A DNA stretch of 64,000 bases from an uncultured bacterium (GTDB taxonomy: Bacteria; Bacteroidota; Ignavibacteria; UBA10030; BY39). The notes beneath the pieces are model-generated. The model was not told where the DNA came from. It was given only the letters and a program-made list of their open reading frames with translations, and did not search any database. The position numbers and the translations under genes were made by a program. Shown piece after piece: positions 34,633-44,298 of the stretch. Position 1 is the first letter of the stretch. Every line of letters starts with the position of its first letter. The stretch is from assembly GCA_937967455.1 (NCBI GenBank), contig CALCJK010000003.1, forward strand, positions 186,001 through 250,000, given 5' to 3'.

Positions 34633-35307
34633 TTAAGTTAATTTAATCATTTTGATCCCTTTTATATATGTGACTGTCTCATCTTCGTTAAGAGTCCTAA
34701 TTTTTTCGAATTTACTTATAATTCTCTTATAATTTTCATTAATTATATTGATATAATTTAACAGAGATTCATCGATACTAAAAGAATTTAATTTTTGTAT
34801 ATTCTCCCCTAACATGTTAAGTGGTTCCGAAATGTTTAATACCACTTGTGACACAATATTTTGCAATGTTTCAATCCTTTTCTGTTTTACCTCTATTTCA
34901 AGTAATTGTTTTTTCATTTTTCTTTTTTCTAATATTTCAATTATAGTTTTAGGTAATACAGGTGATATTATTTCTTCTTTTACCAGGTAATCTTCAACAT
35001 TATGTCTCAATACTTCTAGGGCTAGATCAAAGTCTTTATTAACTGTTAGAAATACTATCGGAATATTAATTTTTTTTTCAATCAAGGCTTTGGTAATTTC
35101 CAATCCATTCATTCCAGGTAAAAAGTAATCCATTAAAATAAGGTCGATATCTTTTTGATTCTCAGCTTCTTTTAATGCAGCGTTGCCATTATCACATTTT
35201 ATAATTAGGAACTTGTCTTTTTCATATTTTTGCAAATAAACTTCAACAAGTCTTGCGAAATCCTTGTTATCTTCAACCAGTAAGATTACTATTTTATTAT
35301 CTCTCAT
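34633..35307 (-). CDS. response regulator receiver protein with degenerate DHp-like tail
   Basis: Protein of 224 residues. Residues 5-125 are an intact receiver domain: acidic pair Glu12-Asp13, phosphorylation site Asp60 in LILMDYFLPGMNG, Thr88 and Lys110. There is no DNA-binding or enzymatic output domain. Instead a coiled coil (about 125-150) leads to VVLNISEPLNMLGENI (155-170), which resembles the first helix of a histidine kinase dimerisation domain (H-E-x-x-x-PL) but has Asn158 where the phosphoacceptor His would be, and then a second helix. No ATPase domain follows. It starts six bases after the end of the giant kinase gene, so the two are probably partners. Confidence 0.8.
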   Translation of the reverse strand: MRDNKIVILLVEDNKDFARLVEVYLQKYEKDKFLIIKCDNGNAALKEAENQKDIDLILMDYFLPGMNGLEITKALIEKKINIPIVFLTVNKDFDLALEVLRHNVEDYLVKEEIISPVLPKTIIEILEKRKMKKQLLEIEVKQKRIETLQNIVSQVVLNISEPLNMLGENIQKLNSFSIDESLLNYINIINENYKRIISKFEKIRTLNEDETVTYIKGIKMIKLT

Positions 35308-35313
35308 AATCTT

Positions 35314-38300
35314 TTACTCCTGATTTTTATATTTTTGAAGTGTAAAATAAAAAGTTGAGCCTTCACCTATTTTGGATTCTACCCATATTTTCCCCTTATG
35401 AATTTCAATAATTTTTTTAACAATTGCTAGTCCAGCACCTGTACCTTCATATTCTTCCCTTGTATGCAATCTTTGAAAAATAACAAATATTTTCTCATAA
35501 TATTTTTGATCAATACCTATACCGTTATCACGTACAAAACACAGATATGAATCTTCATCATGTTCTTTGCATCCAATTTCAATAATTGGTTCTTCTTTAT
35601 CAGAAAATTTAATTGCATTGGATAATAAATTTCGAAATACAATTTTTAGCTGAGTTTCATTTCCAAACAAAATCGGTAAAATGTTTGGTTTTATTAATTT
35701 AATTTTCTTTAAATATAGTAGATAAGAAAAATCTGCTTCTACTTCTTTTATTATAGATTCCAATGACACAGGTTTAAAAGATTCGGTTATGCGACTTATG
35801 CGAGAAAGTGTTAAAAGATCATCAATTAAATTCTTCATTCTACCTGTAGATTTGACAATCGATTCAAGATATTCTGCTGGTTCACCATTAAGTATTTCTT
35901 TGAATTCAGCACGAAGTATTTGACTATAACCTTCAATACTTATTAATGGTTCTTTTAAATCGTGAGATACAACATATGTAAAATCATCTAATTCTTTATT
36001 ACGTTTTTGTATTTCATTCGATTTTTGAACGGTTTCTTCATATAGTTTTGTTTTTTCAATAGCGATTGATATAAGACTGCATACATTTTCTAACATTGCG
36101 ATTTCTGTTTCATCATAATAAGAATCGCTTTTGGGCTTTAATACAAGGGTACCTAATATTTTATCTTTTAAAGCTAACGGAAAATAGTAATACAGATACC
36201 CTGTTTCATCCTGATATTTTAAAGTTTTCATCTCATTAATCATATCCCAAAGAGGTGAATTAATCTGGATTTGTCCGGGTTGAGTAATACCTGGTATATA
36301 AATTTTTTCATTCTCAATTGTTTTTATATTAAACATTGTTGTTTCAAGAAGTTTTACTTCATCAATAAACTTTACTACCATCTCGTCAAAATCTACAATT
36401 CTAGTCAGATGTGTATGAATAATTTCGAACATTTGATCGATATCAAGAGTTGCTGTAAGTTGTTGGCTTAGCTCGTATAAGATACTTAATCTTTCGAGTT
36501 GTGATTGAAGTGTAGAATAAAGCTGAGCGTTGTCAATTGCAGTGCCAAGTTGGTTACCAATCATTGAAATCAATTGGTCTTCTTGCATTGCAAAGTCGTG
36601 TTCACGCATATAACAAATATTAAATACTCCTAGTATTTTATCGGCAGATTTTATAGGAACTGAAGCAAGGGCTGATAATTTTAAGTCAAATTTTGTTAAA
36701 ACAAAATTTTTTATTTCATCAGGTATTTTATCCAATTTAGGTGCATAAATTGGTGTTCGATAATCCCAGTTCTGTTTATTTATTTTTTCATCAAATAATT
36801 GCAATACTTTTTCATGTGAGTAATAAATTCTTTTAAGTATCAATTCTTGAGGGTCTTCAGGATTTGTAAACCAAATTAACAAATAATCAGCTGATAATAA
36901 ATCTGCAATTATTGGTAAAGCAGTTTGAAATATATTATTTAAATCAAAGGAGGAAGAAATATGTGTGGATATATCATTTAGATCTATTAGTTGCTTATTC
37001 AGTAATTTTAATGCATTTTCTGTGCGCTTTAAGTCAGTAATATCAGTAATAGTAAAAACTTCTCCGGTTATTTTTCCATCTATTATCATTGGATTAATTG
37101 TCAGAAGATAATTGTAAATTGTGTCCTGATGCACTTTGATTTGAAATTCAAGAGAGGAATAATTTTTTGTGGACTCTAAAATGTCTTTTGCAATATTTAA
37201 AATATTTTGACCAAATACGCCTTCGGGTAACTCATCAAAAAGATATCGACCATTATAATCATTTTTTATTTTAAGATTTAATTTTTTAATAAAACTATAC
37301 CAGGCTTTATTTACTTCTCTTAATCTTAATTCAGAATCTACTGTAAATACAATTTTATCAATTGAATCTAATAAGTTATGAATGTATGCCGCATCATTGG
37401 TTACTTTTCTAAAAAGTAATAACCTATCAATTATTGCACCCATTTGTTCAATAAATGGTTTTAATCTTTCAATTAATTCCTCCTCGAATGAATTTGCCTC
37501 TTTAGAATAGATATTGATAGTACCCAGTATTTCTCCCTCGGAATATATGGGAAAAGAAATTATTGATAAAAATTCTTCTTCTAAGATATTATGAATGATT
37601 AATCTTTCATCCTCATTTGAATCTGAAATAAGAATTGGAGATTTTAATATTTTTGTAATTTTTGAGATATTACTTTCAATTTCTTGAATAATACCAGACT
37701 CATAACGTTCATCTTCTTTAATTATTGAACCGAATATTTCAAGTCGTTGACCATGAAAAACTACTGCATCTATTCTATCGAATGGCATAATACTGAATAT
37801 GTTATCGGCAAATACACGGAATATTTTTTCAAAATCGGTTGTTTGATTTGCTGTTTGAATAATTGAATTTATGGATTCGATTAGTTTATTTCTATCTTCC
37901 AATTCTTTGGCTAATTTTCTACGGTCAGTAATATTTCTTGCGAGATTTAACATTGCAATTGGTTCACCATAAGAATTTCGAAGAAGAGTTGTATTTAAAC
38001 TTATTGCAATTTTCTCCCCGTCTTTTGTTTGCCAGGTCATATCAAAATCGTGCAAATAGTTCTTGGTACGCAAGTTCGATACCCATATAACAAACTTACT
38101 CATTTCTTCTTCTATTAACCATGGATATGGAAACTCCTGACCGATAGCTTCAGAACGGGAATAACCAAGTGTATTTATAAATTCCTGGTTTACCTGTAAA
38201 ACTTTACCTGTCAAGTCAGTTAAAACAAAAAAATCTCCTATAGTATCGATTACATTTCTTTGCAATTGTTCGGAATTTCTAATCTCTTCTTCTAATCTTT

Positions 38301-41295
38301 TCCTCTTAGTTATATCCGATATTATACCGACTATACCAACAATATTTTCTTTATTATCTTTAAGTGGAGCAAATTTTGCCCAGATATAACCTTCTCTACC
38401 AGTTTGGGGTATTTTATATTGAATGTCTTCTGTACTAATTACCTGTCCAGAAAGAGCTTGTTCTAAATAATAAATAGTGTTCTTTCCCAATATTTCAGGA
38501 AGTTCTGATATATTTCTACCCAGTATTTGGGTTCTTGGTAGACCAGTTATTTTTTCCATCGCATCATTCCAATCTAAAAAATTGTAATCATTATCAAGAA
38601 CGATAACACCTTCCCTTATACCTGCAAGAATTCCAGATTTGAATTGTTCAGTATTTCGTAGTGTGACTTCTAGGTTTTTCTTTTCTGTTATATCAGATAG
38701 GATACCATATATTGTTTCAACAACACCATCCTGATTTTTAATTACATTAATCGAATCTCTTACCCATATATATTCTGCTTTTCCTCTTGGTAATAATCTA
38801 TATTCTATGACATCTTTATCAATTATCTTATTCAAATTAGCCATTCTTGATAGTAATATTTTTCTATCATCTGGATGTGTGATGGTTAAAAGTAAAGATT
38901 TATTCTTTGAAATATCTTTTGTTGAAAAGCCAGTAAGTGATTCTATATTTGGACTAACAAAACTGAATGTATTGGTTGGACTTCCAAAATAAACAACATC
39001 AGATATTGAAGATATTAACTTTTCATACTTATTCAATAACCTTTTAATTTCTTCAATTTTTATCGAATTTTGTAATGAATTTCCTATGTGACTAGCGATT
39101 GCTGTTAATAGAGTTTCAGAATTATAAATTTCTGAAACCCGCTTTAAAGAAGCCAGAAGAAGAAAGCCATTTACTGTATTTTTAAAGATAGTTGGAACAA
39201 GAGCGACTATTGTAAATTTATGTTTTTCAAAATTTTTTTTATGTGGTAAATAACTTGGATACTTTTCAAATGGAAAAATATGTGGTTTCAGAGTCTTGCT
39301 CAGTAATCCGCCGATACCTTCGTTAACATTAAGTGTTGAAATTTGCTGTGTTAAATCTTGTGGCATTCCGATGTGTGAATATAAATTAAAATTACCACCA
39401 TTTTTTATATAAAATGCTACACAATCCCATCCTAGGTAGCTTCTTAACTTTTCTGTTGTTTGTACTGTTAATTTTTCTAATCCCAAGTCTTCATTTAATA
39501 CCTGAAGAATTTTATTAATTAGCTCAGATTCTTTTACTTTTTGAGTGAATTCATTTTGTAATTTAATTTGAGTAGTAATGTCACGATAAAATTCTAATTC
39601 ACATCTAACGCCTTTATAAATAATAGGTATGTTTGAAATTTCGATGTATACATAAGATTCATCTTTTTTCTTAAACTTAAAGTTGCGAATTGTATTTATA
39701 GTTTTCTTTTGTTTACCAATAACACCATCAGAATTATTATTGGAAAATCCAACTGCTGATTTTTCTTTTCCAATTATTTCATCAGGTGTAGAAAAACCCA
39801 ATAATTTTAAAAATGCAGAATTACACTTTTGATAAACTCCGTCTCTTAATATTGCTAATGCGTTATTAGATAATTCAAAGATGGATCTATATTCTTCACT
39901 TGAATTTGTTAACTCTTTTATTAATTTAACTCTTGAAGTTACATCAAAAAGTGTTAATTGTACTAGATGATGCTTACCAAATAAAATTCTTTTAATAAAT
40001 AGATCACATATCTTTATTTCACCTGTTTTAGTTTCTATTTTGACTTCCGGTATGATAGAATCTGCTTCGTCTTGCAAGTTATTAATTATGGTTCGAATTC
40101 TTCGAATCTGATACTTATCGAATATATCTTGCAGTTTTACTTTGTTAGAAATCTCTTCTGATTTTTTATCAATCAATATAGAGAAACTTTTATTAGCATA
40201 AACACAAATATTCTCATCAAAAACAGCAATTGGTGAAGCTACTGAGTTCAAATACTTTAAATACTTGTCGATCTCTGATGTTAAGCTTTTTTCTAATTTT
40301 AGTTCTTCACTTATATTACGAATGGTTGCTAGATAGAATTTATTTTTGATTTCGCTAATATTTATTTCGGTAGGAATTCTTTTTAAGGATTTTGTTTGGA
40401 TATTTAATCTAAATGATACGAATCTTTTTTCCTTCAGCAAGGCAAGATTTCTTAGAACAGTAAACTTCTCTTTTGGGTCGACAAGTTTTAGAACACTAAT
40501 CCTATTAAAATCTTCTAAACTATATCCAGATAAAGACAATAACTTTTTATTAGGTTTTATAAAATCCCCTTCCCACTCAAATATAAACATTGGAATATTT
40601 GAATTCCAGAATGAAGAATGATATAATTCTGACTCGAATAGATCAACTTTTAGTTGTTTTTCTAAAGATTCTGACTTAATTTCCTTGTAATCAACTTTTG
40701 GTTCATTATTATCAATGTATTTTTTAAGTTTAAATGGAAAAACATTCTCAGGAATAAAATGATTTTTAAGCTGCACAACATTTAAAAAGAGCTCATCACC
40801 CAGTTTAAATATTCCGAAAGTTGCTGTTGATATATTTTTGATTATTACAATTTCTGAATTAGGTAAATTTGTATAGTTAAGGGTTGTTAAGAGGTAGGCC
40901 TTTTTTCTTGTTATATAATCACATATATTTTGATAATATTTTATTATCTTGGCTGGTTTATGAACGTATTTTATAAGGTTTGAAATATCATCAACAAAAA
41001 CAATAAAATTTTTTGTATTTTTAATAAGATTTTTTAAAGAATTTGCAAAAGATATAAAATTTAAATCTTTATAACTGATATAAGCAATGTCTTTTATATT
41101 TGTATTTACAAAACTTAAAGAACTACGATCTGTTATAACTACAATTTTATAATTATTATTTATAAAATAATTAATTAATGGTGATACAGCGTAATCTAAG
41201 TTGTTAATCTCTGAGCCAACAAATAAAAAAGTATTACCTTTTTTGAGGCCTCCAATACGTTGAAAAAGTTGATCTATATTATATGTTTTTTTCAT
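35314..41295 (-). CDS. giant cytosolic multi-PAS/GAF sensor histidine kinase
   Basis: A 1993-residue histidine kinase without membrane helices. Order: a RecA/KaiC-like head (1-195) with GLKKGNTFLFVGSEINN, where the Walker A has lost its GKT, and a Walker B-like FIVFVDDIS; PAS domains at about 225-330, 340-455 and 463-575; GAF 590-745; PAS 755-872, 880-998 and 1005-1125; GAF 1130-1295; PAS 1300-1422; GAF 1430-1592 and 1600-1750; then HisKA with phosphoacceptor His1778 in VVSHDLKEP and an intact ATPase (N box Asn1893, DNGIGI at 1923-1928, GTGAGLAIV at 1951-1959). No receiver is attached; the receiver is the next gene. No haem, flavin or chromophore ligand can be named, so signals are unknown. 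Confidence 0.93.
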   Translation of the reverse strand: MKKTYNIDQLFQRIGGLKKGNTFLFVGSEINNLDYAVSPLINYFINNNYKIVVITDRSSLSFVNTNIKDIAYISYKDLNFISFANSLKNLIKNTKNFIVFVDDISNLIKYVHKPAKIIKYYQNICDYITRKKAYLLTTLNYTNLPNSEIVIIKNISTATFGIFKLGDELFLNVVQLKNHFIPENVFPFKLKKYIDNNEPKVDYKEIKSESLEKQLKVDLFESELYHSSFWNSNIPMFIFEWEGDFIKPNKKLLSLSGYSLEDFNRISVLKLVDPKEKFTVLRNLALLKEKRFVSFRLNIQTKSLKRIPTEINISEIKNKFYLATIRNISEELKLEKSLTSEIDKYLKYLNSVASPIAVFDENICVYANKSFSILIDKKSEEISNKVKLQDIFDKYQIRRIRTIINNLQDEADSIIPEVKIETKTGEIKICDLFIKRILFGKHHLVQLTLFDVTSRVKLIKELTNSSEEYRSIFELSNNALAILRDGVYQKCNSAFLKLLGFSTPDEIIGKEKSAVGFSNNNSDGVIGKQKKTINTIRNFKFKKKDESYVYIEISNIPIIYKGVRCELEFYRDITTQIKLQNEFTQKVKESELINKILQVLNEDLGLEKLTVQTTEKLRSYLGWDCVAFYIKNGGNFNLYSHIGMPQDLTQQISTLNVNEGIGGLLSKTLKPHIFPFEKYPSYLPHKKNFEKHKFTIVALVPTIFKNTVNGFLLLASLKRVSEIYNSETLLTAIASHIGNSLQNSIKIEEIKRLLNKYEKLISSISDVVYFGSPTNTFSFVSPNIESLTGFSTKDISKNKSLLLTITHPDDRKILLSRMANLNKIIDKDVIEYRLLPRGKAEYIWVRDSINVIKNQDGVVETIYGILSDITEKKNLEVTLRNTEQFKSGILAGIREGVIVLDNDYNFLDWNDAMEKITGLPRTQILGRNISELPEILGKNTIYYLEQALSGQVISTEDIQYKIPQTGREGYIWAKFAPLKDNKENIVGIVGIISDITKRKRLEEEIRNSEQLQRNVIDTIGDFFVLTDLTGKVLQVNQEFINTLGYSRSEAIGQEFPYPWLIEEEMSKFVIWVSNLRTKNYLHDFDMTWQTKDGEKIAISLNTTLLRNSYGEPIAMLNLARNITDRRKLAKELEDRNKLIESINSIIQTANQTTDFEKIFRVFADNIFSIMPFDRIDAVVFHGQRLEIFGSIIKEDERYESGIIQEIESNISKITKILKSPILISDSNEDERLIIHNILEEEFLSIISFPIYSEGEILGTINIYSKEANSFEEELIERLKPFIEQMGAIIDRLLLFRKVTNDAAYIHNLLDSIDKIVFTVDSELRLREVNKAWYSFIKKLNLKIKNDYNGRYLFDELPEGVFGQNILNIAKDILESTKNYSSLEFQIKVHQDTIYNYLLTINPMIIDGKITGEVFTITDITDLKRTENALKLLNKQLIDLNDISTHISSSFDLNNIFQTALPIIADLLSADYLLIWFTNPEDPQELILKRIYYSHEKVLQLFDEKINKQNWDYRTPIYAPKLDKIPDEIKNFVLTKFDLKLSALASVPIKSADKILGVFNICYMREHDFAMQEDQLISMIGNQLGTAIDNAQLYSTLQSQLERLSILYELSQQLTATLDIDQMFEIIHTHLTRIVDFDEMVVKFIDEVKLLETTMFNIKTIENEKIYIPGITQPGQIQINSPLWDMINEMKTLKYQDETGYLYYYFPLALKDKILGTLVLKPKSDSYYDETEIAMLENVCSLISIAIEKTKLYEETVQKSNEIQKRNKELDDFTYVVSHDLKEPLISIEGYSQILRAEFKEILNGEPAEYLESIVKSTGRMKNLIDDLLTLSRISRITESFKPVSLESIIKEVEADFSYLLYLKKIKLIKPNILPILFGNETQLKIVFRNLLSNAIKFSDKEEPIIEIGCKEHDEDSYLCFVRDNGIGIDQKYYEKIFVIFQRLHTREEYEGTGAGLAIVKKIIEIHKGKIWVESKIGEGSTFYFTLQKYKNQE

Positions 41296-41309
41296 AATAG
41301 TTTAGAGAT

Positions 41310-41338
41310 AATGTAATAAAAAAATGCATCTTATTCAA
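41310..41338 (-). promoter_or_regulatory. promoter of the kinase gene
   Basis: Minus-strand TTGAAT (41338-41333), 17-base spacer, TACATT (41315-41310). The start would be near 41303, only some eight bases before the ATG at 41295. It follows directly after the terminator of the upstream barrel gene. Confidence 0.45.
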
Positions 41339-41340
41339 AT

Positions 41341-41374
41341 AAAAAAGGCATCCTGTATTGGGGCAGGATGCCTT
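41341..41374 (-). terminator. intrinsic terminator after the barrel protein gene
   Basis: An 11-base stem, AAGGCATCCTG (minus strand 41374-41364) with CAGGATGCCTT (41355-41345), an 8-base loop and a T run on the minus strand. It lies 22 bases after the stop of the gene at 41397-42092. Confidence 0.9.
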
Positions 41375-41396
41375 AATGAGAGAGCGATCACATAAA

Positions 41397-42092
41397 TTAG
41401 AAGTAGGCAGCTAATTTAAATGATACTGTATTGAAGCCCAGCGACATTTGGGAAGGAAGGTCTTGTGTAGTTGTTGGTAAAGCCTGGCGTGTCACTTCAA
41501 CAGTTCCACTACCAAAAACTATTCCAAATTGATATTCAGCACCGAGGCTGATCCTGTTGTAAATAAAATATTCAAATCCTAATAAGCCGGCAACCCCAAA
41601 ATTGGTTGTACTAGCATAAAACTTTGTATATGTACCTGCTGGAGGTGGACTTGCGACAGATGGTTCATATGTACCAGATAAGAGTGCAAAGCCTGCAAGA
41701 GCTCCTATATAACCAATAAAAGAACCACTTTTAACAATATCTGATTGAATACCCAATTCAAAGCCAATTCCTAAACTTGATTCCTTTTGATCTGTAAAAC
41801 CTCCAGAACCTGCCTTTTGGGTTTCTGAATTATAACCTAATAATAATGCACCTCTACCAGCAAATTCATCTGAAAAATAATATTTTACTCCAATTGCTTT
41901 AAAAGATGGAAAAGAAACTGAACCTATAGACATTGCGTTAGTTGATAAAAAAGACCCTGCACTTAAATTTGATAATCCATTGAAATGGAACAGTAATGCC
42001 TTATCACCTCTAGAATTCATTGCATCGCCTCCAGAAAATGCTGAATAAGATAATACTAAAATTAAACAAAAAGCATAAAATAAACTTTTCAT
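41397..42092 (-). CDS. outer membrane beta-barrel protein, unknown function
   Basis: Protein of 231 residues. A signal peptide (1-20, ending YSAFSGG) precedes a glycine-rich sequence of alternating strands (VKYYFSDEFAGRGALLLGYN, SLGIGFELGIQSD, NFGVAGLLGFEYFIYNRISLGAEYQFG) and a C-terminal strand ending KLAAYF, the aromatic end typical of 8-strand barrels. Function cannot be told. The frame is open to 42116, but the ATG at 42092 has GAGGG five to nine bases upstream and gives a clean signal peptide. The gene has its own near-consensus promoter and terminator. Confidence 0.8.
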   Translation of the reverse strand: MKSLFYAFCLILVLSYSAFSGGDAMNSRGDKALLFHFNGLSNLSAGSFLSTNAMSIGSVSFPSFKAIGVKYYFSDEFAGRGALLLGYNSETQKAGSGGFTDQKESSLGIGFELGIQSDIVKSGSFIGYIGALAGFALLSGTYEPSVASPPPAGTYTKFYASTTNFGVAGLLGFEYFIYNRISLGAEYQFGIVFGSGTVEVTRQALPTTTQDLPSQMSLGFNTVSFKLAAYF

Positions 42093-42127
42093 AAAACCCT
42101 CATAATTATTAAACATATAATATATTT

Positions 42128-42144
42128 AGTTCAAAATTTGAACT
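42128..42144 (-). promoter_or_regulatory. candidate operator at the start of the barrel gene transcript
   Basis: Perfect inverted repeat AGTTCAAA-A-TTTGAACT, 8 bases per arm around one base. It begins where transcription should start (about 42144) and covers +1 to +17 of the leader. A dimeric repressor could bind there; the protein is unknown. Confidence 0.45.
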
Positions 42145-42150
42145 GTTATA

Positions 42151-42179
42151 AATATACAATAAAATATGGTAATTGTCAA
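42151..42179 (-). promoter_or_regulatory. strong promoter of the barrel protein gene
   Basis: Minus-strand TTGACA (42179-42174), 17-base spacer, TATATT (42156-42151): a perfect -35 box and the -10 form most common in this window. Just upstream (42182-42210) lies an imperfect inverted repeat CCGTTTAACTT/AAGTAAACGG that could end the acyl-CoA dehydrogenase transcript or bind a regulator. Confidence 0.75.
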
Positions 42180-42263
42180 GTCCGTTTAACTTTTTTCTTT
42201 AAGTAAACGGCAAAATCCCTTATTTTTTTAAAAATTCATTAATTTTTAACTATTAATTGCTTC

Positions 42264-43406
42264 TCACGATTTTAATATATTTCGGGAAATTACAATTCTT
42301 TGTACCTCCGATGTACCTTCATATATTTCTGTAATTTTAGCATCCCTTAGATATCTTTCAACTGGATAGTCCTTAATATATCCGTAACCACCATGAATTT
42401 GTATTGCCTCAAGAGCAGCATCTACTGCAACTTTAGATGCATAAAGTTTTGCCATTGAAGATGCCATTCCATAAGGTTCATTTGCATCTTTCAGGGCTGC
42501 AGCTTTAAGTGTAAGCAAGCGTGCTGCTTCAATTTTTGTTGCCATATCAGCTAGTTTAAATTGTATGGCTTGAAATTCAGAAATAGGTTGTCCAAATGCT
42601 TTTCGTTCTTTTGAGTATTTTAAAGATGCTTCAAACGATGCCTGAGCTATCCCAAGAGCTTGTGCAGCTATACCAATTCTTCCACCATCAAGAGTTCTCA
42701 TAGCAAATTTGAATCCGAAACCTTCTTCTCCAATACGATTTTCTGCTGGAATACGACAATCTGTGAATGATAATGATACAGTATCAGAGCTTCTTATTCC
42801 TAATTTTTTTTCTTTTTTAGCAACTTCAAAACCGGGTATACCCTTTTCAACTATGAATGCACTAATTCCGTGTGCACCTTTTGATTTATCAGTTGCTGCT
42901 ATAACTAAAACTATATCAGCGTTTGCACCATTTGTAATAAAATTTTTTGTTCCATTCAGAATATAATAATCACCATCTCTTATAGCCACGGTTTTTTGAT
43001 TTGATGCATCGCTTCCTGCTTCAGGTTCTGACAGAGCAAAAGCACCTAACATTTGTCCAGTTGCTAGCGGTTTCAAATATTTTTCTTTTTGAAATTCACT
43101 ACCCCACTCCTGTATTCCATAGCATACTAATGAGTTATTTACAGACATTATTACTCCCGCAGAGGCATCTACCTTTGATATTTCTTCCATTGCTAATACA
43201 TAACTTACAGTGTCGAGTCCTGAACCATTATATTTTTCTGAAACCATCATCCCAAGTAATCCTAATTCTCCCATTTGTTTAATTGCATCATATGGAAATT
43301 CTGCTTTCTCATCTCTTTCATTTGCTGAAGGAGCTAAAACTTCCTGAGCAAATTTTCTTGCCATTTCTTTAATCATCAATTGTGTATCTGTAAATTTGAA
43401 TTCCAT
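42264..43406 (-). CDS. acyl-CoA dehydrogenase, short-chain type
   Basis: FAD enzyme of 380 residues that oxidises acyl-CoA to enoyl-CoA, passing electrons to ETF. Signatures: ALSEPEAGSDASN, YILNGTKNFITNG, GGRIGIAAQALGIAQASFEAS, YSKERKAFGQPISEFQAIQFKLADMA and the catalytic Glu363 in EIYEGTSEVQR. The position of the Glu in YEGTSE is that of short-chain (butyryl-CoA) and related dehydrogenases. It is ten bases from the hydroxyacyl-CoA dehydrogenase gene, and with the thiolase forms a C4 or beta-oxidation set that can run either way. Confidence 0.93.
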   Translation of the reverse strand: MEFKFTDTQLMIKEMARKFAQEVLAPSANERDEKAEFPYDAIKQMGELGLLGMMVSEKYNGSGLDTVSYVLAMEEISKVDASAGVIMSVNNSLVCYGIQEWGSEFQKEKYLKPLATGQMLGAFALSEPEAGSDASNQKTVAIRDGDYYILNGTKNFITNGANADIVLVIAATDKSKGAHGISAFIVEKGIPGFEVAKKEKKLGIRSSDTVSLSFTDCRIPAENRIGEEGFGFKFAMRTLDGGRIGIAAQALGIAQASFEASLKYSKERKAFGQPISEFQAIQFKLADMATKIEAARLLTLKAAALKDANEPYGMASSMAKLYASKVAVDAALEAIQIHGGYGYIKDYPVERYLRDAKITEIYEGTSEVQRIVISRNILKS

Positions 43407-43415
43407 TGTTATCCC

Positions 43416-44279
43416 TCATTTGTTTTGTGTATAATCATAAAAACCTTTACCAGTCTTTCGACCTAAATTTCCAGATGCAACCATTTTTTTAAGTAGTGGG
43501 CAGGGGCGATATTTTGGGTCACCAAGTCCATCATACATAACATTCATTATATATAAACAAACATCTAGTCCTATAAAATCTGCCAGTTGTAATGGTCCCA
43601 TCGGATGATTTGCACCTAATTTCATTACTGTATCTACCGCTTCGACACTTGCAACGCCTTCCATTACACAATATATGGCTTCATTAATCATTGGCATTAG
43701 GATTCTATTTGCGACAAAACCTGGATAATCGTTTACTTCAACAGGGGTTTTTTCTAATTTCTCAGCAATTGTTTTAACTGAATCATAGGTTTGGTTTGAT
43801 GTGAACAGACCTCTAATAACTTCTACAAGTTTCATTACAGGAACAGGATTCATAAAATGCATTCCAATGACCTTATCTGGGCGTTTAGTAGCAGCAGCAA
43901 TTTCAGTAATTGAAATTGAAGAGGTATTTGTTGCTAATATTGTATTCTGTGATGTTTTTTCATCGATTGTTTTGAATAATTCCAATTTCAAGTCTTTGTT
44001 CTCTGGAGCGGCTTCAATTACTAGGTGAGCATTTTTAACTGCATCAATTAAATTTAGTTCTGGCTTAATATTGGATAATATTAGACTTTTTTGCGCTTCA
44101 GTAAGTGTACCTTTTTTTATTTGTCGATCAATATTAGATGAAATTGTATTTAATGCGCGGTCTAAATACTCTTGTTTAATATCATTTAATATTACTGAGA
44201 AACCATATTGTGCAAAAACATGAGCTATACCATTACCCATAGTTCCTGAACCAATGACGGTTACATTTTTAATATCCAT
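43416..44279 (-). CDS. hbd: 3-hydroxyacyl-CoA (hydroxybutyryl-CoA) dehydrogenase
   Basis: NAD-dependent enzyme of 287 residues, the stand-alone short form typical of Hbd/PaaH. The Rossmann motif is [19 protein letters not shown]. The catalytic His is in [15 protein letters not shown] with Glu, and [33 protein letters not shown] and [11 protein letters not shown] complete the signature. The frame continues upstream to 44387, but that would run 89 bases into the thiolase gene. The ATG at 44279 has AAAGGGA upstream and starts the protein at the usual place. Confidence 0.95.
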   Translation of the reverse strand: MDIKNVTVIGSGTMGNGIAHVFAQYGFSVILNDIKQEYLDRALNTISSNIDRQIKKGTLTEAQKSLILSNIKPELNLIDAVKNAHLVIEAAPENKDLKLELFKTIDEKTSQNTILATNTSSISITEIAAATKRPDKVIGMHFMNPVPVMKLVEVIRGLFTSNQTYDSVKTIAEKLEKTPVEVNDYPGFVANRILMPMINEAIYCVMEGVASVEAVDTVMKLGANHPMGPLQLADFIGLDVCLYIMNVMYDGLGDPKYRPCPLLKKMVASGNLGRKTGKGFYDYTQNK

Positions 44280-44298
44280 AATTGTATCCCTTTCTTTT

